64,000 nt of DNA from Streptomyces sp. MST-110588. Its GTDB lineage: Bacteria; Actinomycetota; Actinomycetes; Streptomycetales; Streptomycetaceae. This document shows positions 11,309 to 20,357 of the stretch, piece by piece (the stretch's first letter is position 1; the number at the start of each line of letters is the position of its first letter). Both the position numbers and the translations under genes were made by a program. Under the pieces are notes generated by a model. The model ran no database searches and was not told where the DNA came from. It was given only the letters and a program-made list of their open reading frames with translations. The stretch covers positions 2,411,501 to 2,475,500 of the forward strand of contig NZ_CP074380.1 in NCBI RefSeq assembly GCF_022695595.1, given 5' to 3'.

Positions 11309-12601
11309 TTACTCCCCTTCGACCCGCATGATGCTGGCGACACCGCGGACGGTGTCCAGCTCGCGCAGTGCCCCGACGGTCGAGGACAGGGCGGCGTCGG
11401 CCGCGCGGTGGGTGACGACGACGAGCGACGCCTCGCCGTCCTTGCCCTGTTGCCGGACGGTGTCGATCGACACGCCGTGCTCGGCGAAGACCGTGGCGAC
11501 CTGGGCCAGGACGCCGGGCTTGTCGGCCACGTCCAGACTGATGTGGTACCGCGTGACGACCTCGCCCATGGGGCTGACCGGCAGCCGCGTGTACGCCGAC
11601 TCGCCCGGCCCGGTCGCCCCGGCCAGCTTGTTGCGGCAGACGGCCACGAGGTCGCCGAGCACCGCCGAGGCGGTCGGCGAGCCGCCGGCGCCCGGCCCGT
11701 AGAACATGAGCTGTCCGGCCGCCTCCGCCTCCACGAACACCGCGTTGTACGCCCCGCGGACGGAGGCCAGCGGATGGGTCAGCGGAATCATCGCGGGGTG
11801 CACCCGCGCGGTGACCGACGCGCCGTCCCGGGCCCGCTCGCAGATGGCCAGCAGCTTGACGGTGCAGCCCATGCGCTTGGCGGAGGCCATGTCGGAGGCG
11901 GTGACCTCGGTCAGCCCCTCGCGGTGCACGTCGTCGATGGTCACGCGGGTGTGGAAGGCGATACCGGCCAGGATCGCGGCCTTGGCGGCGGCGTCGTAGC
12001 CCTCGACGTCGGCGGTCGGGTCGGCCTCCGCGTACCCCAGGGCCGTCGCCTCGTCCAGCGCCTCCGAATAGCCGGCGCCGGTGGAGTCCATCTTGTCGAG
12101 GATGAAGTTGGTCGTGCCGTTGACGATGCCGAGCACCCGGTTGACCTTGTCGCCGGCCAGCGACTCGCGCAGCGGCCGTACGAGCGGGATGGCGCCCGCC
12201 ACGGCCGCCTCGTAGTACAGGTCGGCGCCGTTGGCCTCGGCGGCGGCGTGCAGCGCGGCACCGTCCGCGGCGACCAGCGCCTTGTTGGCGGAGACCACGC
12301 TCGCGCCGTGCTCGAAAGCGGCTGTGATCAGGCCACGGGCCGGCTCGATACCGCCGATGACCTCGATGACGACGTCGATGTCACCGCGTTTGACCAGCGC
12401 GGTGGCGTCGGTGGTGATCAGCTCCGCGGGCACCCCCGCGCGTACCTTCCCGGGGCGGCGCACCGCGATCCCGGCGAGTTCCACGGGCGCGCCGATGCGG
12501 GCCGTGAGGTCGTCGGCGTGCGTCGTCATGATGCGCGCCACCTCTGAGCCGACCACTCCACAGCCCAGCAGCGCCACCTTCAGCGGACGCGTACGCATCA
12601 T
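11309..12601 (-). CDS. hom: Homoserine dehydrogenase
   Basis: A 430-residue NAD(P)-dependent enzyme reducing aspartate semialdehyde to homoserine. Rossmann loop [11 protein letters not shown] is at about residues 10-20. The catalytic core has [24 protein letters not shown] and [11 protein letters not shown], with [14 protein letters not shown]. The last 80 residues form an ACT domain ([16 protein letters not shown]), the usual site of threonine feedback. The ATG at 12601 has CGAGG upstream; a longer frame reaches 12880 but its extra 93 residues look non-conserved. First gene of hom-thrC-thrB. Confidence 0.95.
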   Translation of the reverse strand: MMRTRPLKVALLGCGVVGSEVARIMTTHADDLTARIGAPVELAGIAVRRPGKVRAGVPAELITTDATALVKRGDIDVVIEVIGGIEPARGLITAAFEHGASVVSANKALVAADGAALHAAAEANGADLYYEAAVAGAIPLVRPLRESLAGDKVNRVLGIVNGTTNFILDKMDSTGAGYSEALDEATALGYAEADPTADVEGYDAAAKAAILAGIAFHTRVTIDDVHREGLTEVTASDMASAKRMGCTVKLLAICERARDGASVTARVHPAMIPLTHPLASVRGAYNAVFVEAEAAGQLMFYGPGAGGSPTASAVLGDLVAVCRNKLAGATGPGESAYTRLPVSPMGEVVTRYHISLDVADKPGVLAQVATVFAEHGVSIDTVRQQGKDGEASLVVVTHRAADAALSSTVGALRELDTVRGVASIMRVEGE

Positions 12602-12899
12602 TCGACCTCGTTTCACTTTCCTGCTCGGTAATGCACCAGTCTCACGCACCGGACCGGCGAGCCGGCCGCCGGTCCGGATGCCGAGACGGCAATTCCATGG
12701 ATTCGGAGCCGGGGTATGGGCAGGCTCCCGGGTACCGGTGATGACCACCGATTCCCACACCGTCCATCTAACCAACATCGAGAACCGGCCGGCGCCGCCG
12801 TCCCTCCGGCCGCTCACCCGACATCCGTACCCGGCCGGCCGCCCACCCGGCGCCGGCACCCGGCATCCGACACGCGGCACCCGGCATCCGACCCGCCAT

Positions 12900-14291
12900 C
12901 TACCCGACGTCGAGCCGCAGCAGGTCCTCCTCCGTCTCCCGCCGCACGATCACCCGCGCCGCCCCGTCCTCCACCGCCACCACCGGCGGGCGCAGCGCGT
13001 GGTTGTAGTTGCTGGCCATCGAGCGGCAGTACGCGCCGGTCGCGGGCACGGCGAGCAGGTCGCCGGGGGCCACGTCGGCGGGCAGGAAGGCGTCCCGTAC
13101 GACGATGTCACCGCTCTCGCAGTGCTTGCCGACCACGCGCGAGAGCATCGGCGGGGCGTCCGAGACGCGGGAGGCCAGGGCGACGCTGTACTCCGCGTCG
13201 TACAGGGCCGTACGGATGTTGTCCGACATCCCGCCGTCGACGGACACGTACGTCCGCAGCCCCTCCAGTTCCTTGACCGTGCCGACCTCGTACAGCGTGA
13301 ACGCCGTCGGGCCGACGATCGCCCGGCCCGGTTCCACGGAGATCCGCGGCACCGCCAGCCCCGCCGCCGCGCACTCGCGGGTGACGATCTCGCCCAGCGC
13401 CGCGGCGATCTCGTGCGGCTCGCGCGGGTCGTCCTCGGAGGTGTACGCGATGCCCAGGCCGCCGCCGAGGTCGATCTCGGGCAGCTCGACGCCGTGCTCG
13501 TCGCGCACCTCGGTCAGCAGCCCCACCACCCGCCGCGCGGAGACCTCGAATCCGGCCATGTCGAAGATCTGCGACCCGATGTGCGAGTGGATGCCCGTCA
13601 GCTCCAGCCCGTCGAGCTTGAGGACCCGCCGTACGGCCTCGGCGGCCTGCCCGCCCGCCAGCGCGATGCCGAACTTCTGGTCCTCGTGCGCGGTGGCGAT
13701 GAACTCGTGGGTGTGTGCCTCGACGCCCACCGTCACGCGGATCTGTACGCGCTGCCGCTTGCCCAGCCGGTCCGCGATGTGCGCCACCCGCACGATCTCC
13801 TGGAAGGAGTCCAGCACGATCCGCCCGACGCCCGCCTCGACGGCCCGGGTGATCTCCTCGGTGCTCTTGTTGTTGCCGTGCAGCGCGATCCGCTCGGCCG
13901 GCATCCCGGCCGCCAGCGCGGTCGCCAGCTCCCCGGCCGAGCACACGTCCAGGTTCAGCCCCTCCTCGTGCAGCCAGCGCACGACGGCCCGGGACAAGAA
14001 CGCCTTGCCCGCGTAGAAGACGTCCGCCTCCGTCCCGAAGGCGTCCTTCCAGGCCCGGCAGCGGGCGCGGAAGTCCGCCACGTCCAGGAAGTAGGCGGGC
14101 GTACCGAACTCCTCGGCCAACGCCCGGACGTCCATACCCGCGACGGTCACGGCCCCGTCGGCGCCGCGCCGGACCGTACGGGACCACACACGCGGGTCCA
14201 GGGCGTTCAGATCGGCCGGCGGGGCGAAGTAGTGCCCCTCGGGCAGGACGTCACCGTGGCGGGGGCCGGCGGGGTGTGCGGAACGGCTCAT
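12900..14291 (-). CDS. lysA: Diaminopimelate decarboxylase
   Basis: A 463-residue fold-type III PLP enzyme that makes lysine from meso-diaminopimelate. The PLP lysine is in [13 protein letters not shown] (about residue 90). The glycine loop is [11 protein letters not shown]. The second active-site segment is [13 protein letters not shown], with Cys-Glu from the partner subunit. The end has [12 protein letters not shown]. It lies 300 bases upstream of hom on the same strand; the gap (12602-12899) has two copies of a CGGCACCCGGCATCCGAC word near the lysA end and probably the hom promoter. Confidence 0.95.
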   Translation of the reverse strand: MSRSAHPAGPRHGDVLPEGHYFAPPADLNALDPRVWSRTVRRGADGAVTVAGMDVRALAEEFGTPAYFLDVADFRARCRAWKDAFGTEADVFYAGKAFLSRAVVRWLHEEGLNLDVCSAGELATALAAGMPAERIALHGNNKSTEEITRAVEAGVGRIVLDSFQEIVRVAHIADRLGKRQRVQIRVTVGVEAHTHEFIATAHEDQKFGIALAGGQAAEAVRRVLKLDGLELTGIHSHIGSQIFDMAGFEVSARRVVGLLTEVRDEHGVELPEIDLGGGLGIAYTSEDDPREPHEIAAALGEIVTRECAAAGLAVPRISVEPGRAIVGPTAFTLYEVGTVKELEGLRTYVSVDGGMSDNIRTALYDAEYSVALASRVSDAPPMLSRVVGKHCESGDIVVRDAFLPADVAPGDLLAVPATGAYCRSMASNYNHALRPPVVAVEDGAARVIVRRETEEDLLRLDVG

Positions 14292-14412
14292 GATGCGGGT
14301 ATTCCCCTCGTACTTACTTCGTACTTACTCGTACTTGGCAGTGGCGGAACAACGGAGTGATGGAGTGCGGAGTAGCGGAGTGACGCCCCGGACCAGATGT
14401 CGCGGCCGACTC

Positions 14413-15396
14413 TCAGACATACTCCGGAGCGGTGATGCCGAGCAGGGTCAGGCCGTTGGCGAGCACCGTCCCGGTGGCCTCGGCGAGGGCCAGTCGGGCG
14501 CGGTGAACGGCCGAGGGTTTCTGCTCCCCGACCGGCAGCGGCGGGTAGGTGTCATGACAGCGGAACCAGGTGTCGGCCGTGGCCACCAGATGCCGTACGA
14601 GCCGATCAGGCGCCCGGTGCCGCGCGGCGGCCCGTACGGCTTCGGGATACTCCCCCAGCAGGCCGTACAACTCGTCGAGCGCCGCCCCCTGATCCCCCCC
14701 GCCGTCCCCGGCCTCGGCCCCGAACCCCAGATCTGCGGCGTTCCGCACCAACGCACCCGTACGGGCATACGCGTACTGCACCCGGAACCGAGGATTGCTC
14801 TCCCGCTGCACCGGCCGCCCGGGCAGCCGCACCGGATCGTGCCCCGCCGCCGCGAGCAGCGCCCAGCGCCCCTCGTCCTCCCCCAGCCGCCCGAACACTT
14901 CCTCGGCGGGCACCCGCACCGGCACCGGCCGTACGTCCTCGCCCCCCGGCGCGGTCCCCGCTCCCCCCGCCGGCAGGATCCGCCGCAACGCCTCCCCCAC
15001 GACAACAGCCCGCACATCACCGGCCACCCGCAGCTCGACGTGGTCCGCGCCCCCCGCATCCCCGTACGAGCGCCCGTACGCGAGCACGTCCCCCACCACC
15101 CCGGCCCGCGCCCCCGCCTCCAACACAAAATTCAAGAACCCGGGCCCGGCGATATGAACGCCGGCGATCCCGGCACTCCCCACCAACCGCCGCCGCAGGA
15201 TCTCAGCCACCTCACGCGCCGGCCGCCCGGCGTCCTTCGCGAGCTGAAGCGCGACAGCGGACGCGTAATCCCCCTCCCCGCGCCGGGGAGGCACACGCAC
15301 CACCACCCGTTCGGGCAAGGTCACCGCGAGCTCCCCCTCCTCGACGGCACCCCGCACCGAGCGCAGCACAGTACGAGAGAGCTCAGCGGGCGTCAC
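14413..15396 (-). CDS. nrtL: ArgS-related anticodon-binding protein NrtL
   Basis: A 327-residue protein built from pieces of arginyl-tRNA synthetase without its catalytic core. The N-terminal part resembles the ArgRS additional domain (GDYASAVALQLAKDAGRPAREVA, GPGFLNFVL). The C-terminal part resembles the DALR anticodon-binding domain (VQYAYARTGALVRNA and ALAEATGTVLANGLTLLGI). HIGH and KMSKS motifs are absent, so aminoacylation is not expected. The GTG start overlaps the stop of the receiver gene (GTGA). A tRNA-Arg gene lies 600 bases away. Its role is not known to me. Confidence 0.8.
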   Translation of the reverse strand: MTPAELSRTVLRSVRGAVEEGELAVTLPERVVVRVPPRRGEGDYASAVALQLAKDAGRPAREVAEILRRRLVGSAGIAGVHIAGPGFLNFVLEAGARAGVVGDVLAYGRSYGDAGGADHVELRVAGDVRAVVVGEALRRILPAGGAGTAPGGEDVRPVPVRVPAEEVFGRLGEDEGRWALLAAAGHDPVRLPGRPVQRESNPRFRVQYAYARTGALVRNAADLGFGAEAGDGGGDQGAALDELYGLLGEYPEAVRAAARHRAPDRLVRHLVATADTWFRCHDTYPPLPVGEQKPSAVHRARLALAEATGTVLANGLTLLGITAPEYV

Positions 15397-15830
15397 ACCC
15401 CCAGCGTAGGGGAGCCCCCACCCACATCGACCGCCCCCTCGACATCCCCGCCGGCCTTCCGCCCCATCAGCCGCTGCACGATCCCCACCAGCTCCATCGG
15501 CTCGAACGGCTTCGCGAGAAACGCGTCCACCCCCACCGCCTGCCCACCCTCCACCTCACTTTGGGTACAGGCACTGACCACGACAAGCGGAATGTCCTTG
15601 GTCCGCGGATCCGCCCGCAACCGCGCCGCCGCCTGCAACCCGCTCAGCCGCGGCATCACCACATCCAGGGTCACGACATCCGGACTCACCTGGTGCACGA
15701 TGTCCAGACACTCGGCACCATCAGCCGCGGTCACGACCTCGAAGCCCTCCAGCTCCAGGTTGACCCTGATCAACTGCCGGATGACCTTGTTGTCGTCCAC
15801 AACAAGGACCCGGCCGGACAAGCCAGGCAC
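15393..15830 (-). CDS. Stand-alone response-regulator receiver protein
   Basis: A 145-residue CheY-like protein with no output domain. Acidic pair VVDDNKVI near residue 10, phosphoacceptor Asp in PDVVTLDVVMPRLSG (about 55), Ser in VVVSACTQ, and Lys in FLAKPFEP. It lies upstream of, and overlaps, nrtL, and no histidine kinase is adjacent. It may be a phosphate shuttle or bind a partner protein. Confidence 0.9.
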   Translation of the reverse strand: MPGLSGRVLVVDDNKVIRQLIRVNLELEGFEVVTAADGAECLDIVHQVSPDVVTLDVVMPRLSGLQAAARLRADPRTKDIPLVVVSACTQSEVEGGQAVGVDAFLAKPFEPMELVGIVQRLMGRKAGGDVEGAVDVGGGSPTLGV

Positions 15831-15995
15831 CCTTCGAGACTAGGCGGCCCCCTCCCACTGCGTCCGGCTTTTCCCCACTTCCACCCCCTCCGAGCGACCA
15901 CCCCTCCCCTCCTCCCCCACCCCACCCCAACCCGTTCATGACCACCCCGCCAAAGCTGGTAGTGTTCTACCCGTCGCCGCGAGAGCAGCCGACAA

Positions 15996-16067
15996 GCCCC
16001 CGTAGCTCAGGGGATAGAGCAACGGCCTCCGGAGCCGTGTGCGCAGGTTCGAATCCTGCCGGGGGCA
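15996..16067 (+). tRNA. tRNA-Arg (anticodon CCG)
   Basis: Full cloverleaf read by eye. Acceptor stem GCCCCCG pairs with CGGGGGC. D arm GCTC/GAGC; anticodon stem ACGGC/GCCGT with loop CTCCGGA, anticodon CCG at 16029-16031; T arm GCAGG-TTCGAAT-CCTGC. Discriminator A at 16067; CCA is not encoded. It reads CGG codons, which are frequent in this genome. Confidence 0.97.
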
Positions 16068-16125
16068 CTTGCCGATGATCAGCAGAAATCAAGCGCTGAC
16101 CAGGGCGGGTGCCGACATGAAGAAG

Positions 16126-16157
16126 CGGGTTCCAGTCTCACTGGGGCCCGTTTTTTT
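16126..16157 (+). terminator. Intrinsic terminator after tRNA-Arg
   Basis: Stem CGGGTTCCAG / CTGGGGCCCG (two wobble pairs) with loop TCTCA, followed by seven T. One of the few classical T-tract terminators in the window. Confidence 0.85.
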
Positions 16158-16607
16158 GTCGCTTTCGCGCACTGATCGCGATGGAGCGATGGGCACCTGG
16201 CGACTGCGGGTAATCAGGCAAGCAGGGCACGAGCGGCGCGCCTGGTACGGGCCTCCACTCGCTCGGCGACTTGCTGAAGTTTTCGCGTCACCTCGGCAAG
16301 CGCACCAGGGCCGGTAGCAGCCCTGCGTTGTCGCCCTTCACCGAGAGCGCATCAGACCTCGCCGCGATGCTGTGAAGCCGTTCGCTACCGGGGGTCCGTT
16401 CGCCGTCCGCGTGGTCGGCGTCCTGCTATTCGGCCGGCAGTAGCCATGCTTTTGAGGCCAACGGCCCGACTACCTTGTGCGCGGTAGGAGTTGCTGCACG
16501 TGCGAAAGCTTGCTTCTGGCGCGGCGATATTGCATGGCGATTGCACTGGGGTGTCCGGCGCGCCCGAAGTCGGGGTGGGGTGGCTTCGGGCGCGCGGGGT
16601 TGTGGGG
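16158..16607. other. Gene-poor interval after tRNA-Arg with decayed coding traces
   Basis: About 450 bases of lower GC than the flanks. On the minus strand two short frames without starts look coding-like: one ending near 16220 (reading LAEVTRKLQQVAERVE, then a stop) and one around 16440-16510 (HKVVGPLASKAWLLPAE, then a stop). They are not in one frame. They could be remains of a gene, perhaps from an element once integrated at the tRNA. No integrase or duplicated tRNA 3' end (att site) was found. Confidence 0.4.
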
Positions 16608-18320
16608 TTAGCGGGTGGTGCCGAAGTTTTGGGTCCACCAGGGGCCGCCGGGGGCGTTGTGGATGCCTATGCCTATTTCTTTGAAGGCGCAGTTGAGGAT
16701 GTTGGCGCGGTGGCCGGGGCTGTTCATCCAGCTTTTCATGACGTCGGCGGGGGATTGTTGGCCGTAGGCGATGTTCTCGCCGTAGGTGCTCCATTGGTAG
16801 CCGGCGGCGGTGATGCGTTCGCCGGGGCCGGCGCCGTCGGGGTTGGTGTGGTCGAAGAAGTGCCGGACCGCCATGTCGCGGGAGTGGCCCTGGGCGGCGG
16901 CTGTGAGGCGGGGGTTGGAGGTCAGGGGGCTGCAGCCGGCCTTGGCGCGTTCGGTGTTGACGAGGGAGATGACCTGTTGGGCGGGGGTGGAGGTGGAAGT
17001 GTCGGCGGGGGGCGGGGTGGTGGGGGTAGTGGTGTGGGTGGGTTTGGGGGTGGGGCGGGGGTGGGACTTGGTGGGCTTGGGCTTGGGCTTGGCCTTCGTG
17101 GGCTTCGGCTTGGGCTTCTTGGGCTTGGGCTTGTGGGGGGTGGGGGATTTGGAGGGGGTGGGGTGGGAGGTGAGGGCGTTGTTCTGGGTGGTGGCGGAGC
17201 GGGCTTCGGCGGCGGTGGTGCGGGTGGATTCGTCCGATTGTGAGGGGGTGGTGGTGAGGTAGATGCCGCCGCCTACGACTGCGGTGAGGGTGGCGGCTGT
17301 CGCGGCGATTCCCGCCGTCCGGCGCCGGCCGCGGGGGCGGCGGCGGGAGTGGGACGGTGAGGAGGAGCGGGAGCGGCTGCCGGGGCGGGCCGCGTGGCCT
17401 GCGGGGCGGGAAGCGGCGGGAGTGGTGGCCGGGGTGACGTCGGCGGCGGGGATCGCGTTGGCGATGGGGTCGGTGGGGGTGGTGACCGTGGGCATGGTGG
17501 TGGTGGCCGCGGCGGCGGTGGCCGCGCGGGCGGCGCCGGGGGCGGCGAGGTAGGCGAGGGAGGCCGCCAGCGGGACGAGGGCCAGGCCGGCGAGGAGGCC
17601 CTCGGCGGGGATCATGCCGGTCAGATGGCCGGAGCAGGCCGGGCATTCGCGGACATGGCGGGCTATTCGCTTGCGCCACAGGGCGGAGGGGTTGCCGTCC
17701 CATTGGGCGACCAGCGGCTCCAACTGGGAGCAGCGCGGTACGGCCGCGAGGGCGCGTACCACCACCCGGGCCGTTTCGAGCTGGGCCTTGACGCGCTGTA
17801 CGCGTACGGCCGTGTGCTGGGGGGACAGTTCTAGGGCGTTCGCCACCTCGGCGCGGGTCAGGACGCCGGCGGCCTCCAGCCACCACAGGGACAGCAGGGC
17901 CCGGTCGTCGTCCTCCAGCCAGCGGGTGGCCTCGGCGGTCTCCTGGCGCTGGCCGGTCAGGCCCAGTTGGAGGACGGTCAGGTCCACGAAGTCGGCGCCG
18001 GGGTCGGCGACGTCGTACGCGTCCTGGAGACCGCCACGGGTCGCGGCCGACTGGTTCTCACGCCAGCGGCGGCGTATCTGGTTCATGGTGATGGCCACCA
18101 GCCAGGAGCGGAAGCCGGCCGGGTCGCGCAGGCCGCTCAGGCCGTCGAGCATCCGCAGCATGCTCTCCTGTACGACGTCATCGACGTCGGCGTGCCCGTT
18201 CAGCGCCCGGCCCACGATGTTGTAGACCAACGGTAGGTAGTCGGCGACGAGTTCGTCCTGTGCCCGTACGTCTCCGCTCTGCGCCGCCGTCACCAACGCG
18301 GTCTCGCGATCACTGATCAT
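16608..18320 (-). CDS. ECF-type sigma factor fused to a membrane-anchored CAP (SCP/PR-1) domain
   Basis: A 570-residue fusion. Residues 20-90 are sigma region 2 (LVYNIVGRALNGHADVDDVVQES, FRSWLVAITMNQIRRRW). Residues 140-190 are region 4 (TRAEVANALELSPQHTAVRV). A zinc-finger-like HVRECPAC follows at 222-229, as in anti-sigma factors. Hydrophobic stretches lie at 239-262 and 335-357. After a Lys/Pro linker (about 390-440) comes a CAP domain (447-568: VNTERAKAGCSPL, GENIAYG, SWMNSPGHRANIL). Positive-inside charges place CAP outside the cell and sigma inside. ATG at 18320 has AAGG upstream; another start at 18368 is possible. Confidence 0.88.
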   Translation of the reverse strand: MISDRETALVTAAQSGDVRAQDELVADYLPLVYNIVGRALNGHADVDDVVQESMLRMLDGLSGLRDPAGFRSWLVAITMNQIRRRWRENQSAATRGGLQDAYDVADPGADFVDLTVLQLGLTGQRQETAEATRWLEDDDRALLSLWWLEAAGVLTRAEVANALELSPQHTAVRVQRVKAQLETARVVVRALAAVPRCSQLEPLVAQWDGNPSALWRKRIARHVRECPACSGHLTGMIPAEGLLAGLALVPLAASLAYLAAPGAARAATAAAATTTMPTVTTPTDPIANAIPAADVTPATTPAASRPAGHAARPGSRSRSSSPSHSRRRPRGRRRTAGIAATAATLTAVVGGGIYLTTTPSQSDESTRTTAAEARSATTQNNALTSHPTPSKSPTPHKPKPKKPKPKPTKAKPKPKPTKSHPRPTPKPTHTTTPTTPPPADTSTSTPAQQVISLVNTERAKAGCSPLTSNPRLTAAAQGHSRDMAVRHFFDHTNPDGAGPGERITAAGYQWSTYGENIAYGQQSPADVMKSWMNSPGHRANILNCAFKEIGIGIHNAPGGPWWTQNFGTTR

Positions 18321-18502
18321 GCCTTGCCCACTCGCCTCTTCCGACTGCGCGTACTTGCTCTGACACATAGGAGATCGCGCGGACCGGGGTCGATAACAAG
18401 AAGTGGGGGAGGGTTGTGAGATTTTTCCTGGGGTGGGAAGGGTGGGGTGGGCGCTCGGCCGGGGGTCGGTGCCGGCCCCCGGCCCGGTGAAGAGGAAGTG
18501 CG

Positions 18503-19789
18503 TCAGCCGTCGAGGCGGACGGGGAGGCTGTCGATTCCGTAGACGATGGAGAGCTTGCGGAAGGCGAGGGCGTCGGGAGCCACGGCCAGGCGCATGTTGG
18601 GGAAGCGGCGGACCAGGGCAGGGTAGGCGGCGCGCAGTTCCATACGGGCCAGTTCGGCGCCGACGCAGCGGTGGATTCCGTAGCCGAAGGCCAGGTGGGA
18701 GGGAACGTTGCGCCCGGGGTCGAACTTCTCCATCTCGGGGCCGAGCCTGCCATCACGGTCGGCGCCGCTGAGGGAACACAGGACCACGTCACCCTCGGAG
18801 ATCTTCACGCCGGCGATCTCCATGTCCTCGCGGGCGAAGCGGGGGAAGGCGACCTGGACGACGGTGAGGTAGCGCAGCAGTTCCTCGACGTAGCGGTCGG
18901 CGGCCTCGTCGCCGTCCTTGAGGGCGGCGAAGTGCTCGGGGTCCTGGAGGAGTACGAGGGCGCCCAGCGCCAGCATGCTCGCGGTCGTCTCGAAGCCGCC
19001 CGTCAGGACGCCGTCGGCCAGGCCGGCCAGTTCCTCGTCGCTGACCGAGTCGCCGTGTTCCTTCACGATCATGCCCAGGAGTCCGTCGCCCGGGTTCTCA
19101 CGCTGCTTCTTCACGACGCCACGGAAATAGTCGAGGGATTCCGATATGGCGCCGAAGGACGCGTTGGCGCCGCTGAAGAGGTCGAACCGGGCGGCGCTGA
19201 GCCGCTCGAAGTCCTCGCGGTCCTCGTACGGGACGCCGAGGAGTTCACAGATGACCAGGGACGGGATGGGTAGGGCGAATTGCTCGACGATATCCACCGG
19301 GTCGCCGTTCTTCCCGGCCTTTTCCATGGCGTCGAGGCGTTCCTCGACGATGTCGTGGATACGCGGCGTGAGCCGGCCGAGCCGGCGCATGGTGAATTCG
19401 GGGGTCAGCAGCTTACGCAGCCGGGTGTGCACGGGCGGGTCGGCGAAACCGAGTCCGCCGGGGTTCTGTTCGGTGCTGGCGCCGGCCTGTCCGATGAGGT
19501 TGGTGAAGTCGGAGCTGAAGGCGTTGGCCTTGCCGAGGACCGCCTTGACCTCCTCGTAACCCGTGACCAGCCAGACGTTGGCGGCTATCGGCACGGGGAG
19601 GCGGGAGATGGGTTCCTTCTCGCGGACCGTTGCCAAATCGTTCACCGGGTCGAGGCCGTTGCGTCGCAGTGGCATCAGTACGGATTCCGGCAAGAAGGAC
19701 ATACGGGACAGATTGAAACCCTTTTTCCGCGTCCTTGCCAGATACATACGGCCGGCCCAGGCGATGATCCGGGAACGGAGAGTCGTCAT
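18503..19789 (-). CDS. Cytochrome P450
   Basis: A 428-residue soluble bacterial P450 monooxygenase. The heme-thiolate motif is FGYGIHRCVGAELARME near residue 370. The I-helix reads GGFETTAS, with Glu in place of the usual Asp before Thr-Thr. The K-helix ExxR is EELLR, and ADPPVHTRLRKLLTPEFT is the C-helix region. The N-terminus (about 1-30) is basic and longer than in many Streptomyces P450s but has no membrane anchor. No ferredoxin or reductase gene is adjacent, and the substrate cannot be read from the sequence. Confidence 0.93.
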   Translation of the reverse strand: MTTLRSRIIAWAGRMYLARTRKKGFNLSRMSFLPESVLMPLRRNGLDPVNDLATVREKEPISRLPVPIAANVWLVTGYEEVKAVLGKANAFSSDFTNLIGQAGASTEQNPGGLGFADPPVHTRLRKLLTPEFTMRRLGRLTPRIHDIVEERLDAMEKAGKNGDPVDIVEQFALPIPSLVICELLGVPYEDREDFERLSAARFDLFSGANASFGAISESLDYFRGVVKKQRENPGDGLLGMIVKEHGDSVSDEELAGLADGVLTGGFETTASMLALGALVLLQDPEHFAALKDGDEAADRYVEELLRYLTVVQVAFPRFAREDMEIAGVKISEGDVVLCSLSGADRDGRLGPEMEKFDPGRNVPSHLAFGYGIHRCVGAELARMELRAAYPALVRRFPNMRLAVAPDALAFRKLSIVYGIDSLPVRLDG

Positions 19790-20357
19790 GACGCTAATAC
19801 TGCCTTTCGTCGAGGGGGACGGTCACCCGCCCTCGGCGGCGCGAGGAAGCCGAGGAAGCCCGAGGGCGCCCGCTCGGCGTTCACGGATGTGACGTGCGCC
19901 ATAGCCCCTTCGCGCGCGGCGGCCATGGCACGGGGTCCATGACGTCGACCGGTTGTCCCGGCCGGCCGCATCCAGCGTGACGAGCTCGGCCTTCTTCGTA
20001 TTCGTAGGTGCCGAGTTTACAAACTGATCCCGGCCTCGTTTACGGCTCGGGCCCTGATTGGTCCCCATCGGTCCCCCTAGGGGTAGGCGAAGGGGGACGG
20101 AATGCCTCCCCGGCCCGCCTTACGGCCCCGTGACCGCGGGGCCGTAAGGCCCCTTGCCCCGGCCCGCCCCCGACGTCCGCGCCCTTGCGTCCACACCCTC
20201 ACCCCTGCGCCCGCACACCCTCGCGCCCACGCCTCCGCGTCCACGTCCCGCTTGAAGGCCTACCCCGACACCCACCCCTGACAGCCGAGACGTACGCCCC
20301 ACACCCGATCATCCGACATAGCGGACATATGGCCCGTCGCTTGCTACGTTGCCTGCC
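19790..20357. other. Divergent intergenic region between P450 and ftsW-like genes
   Basis: This 568-base region must hold promoters for the leftward P450 and the rightward ftsW-like gene. The notable element is the inverted repeat AGTTT-AC-AAACT at 20014-20025, with a second GTTTAC word at 20038-20043, about 225-250 bases before the P450 start. It resembles a regulator site. The rest (20100-20280) is C-rich and shows no gene. Confidence 0.4.

Noticed and set aside
16039..16317. A 92-codon frame starting inside tRNA-Arg (MRRFESCRG)
   Set aside because: It begins within the tRNA and runs through its terminator; a well-known false call.
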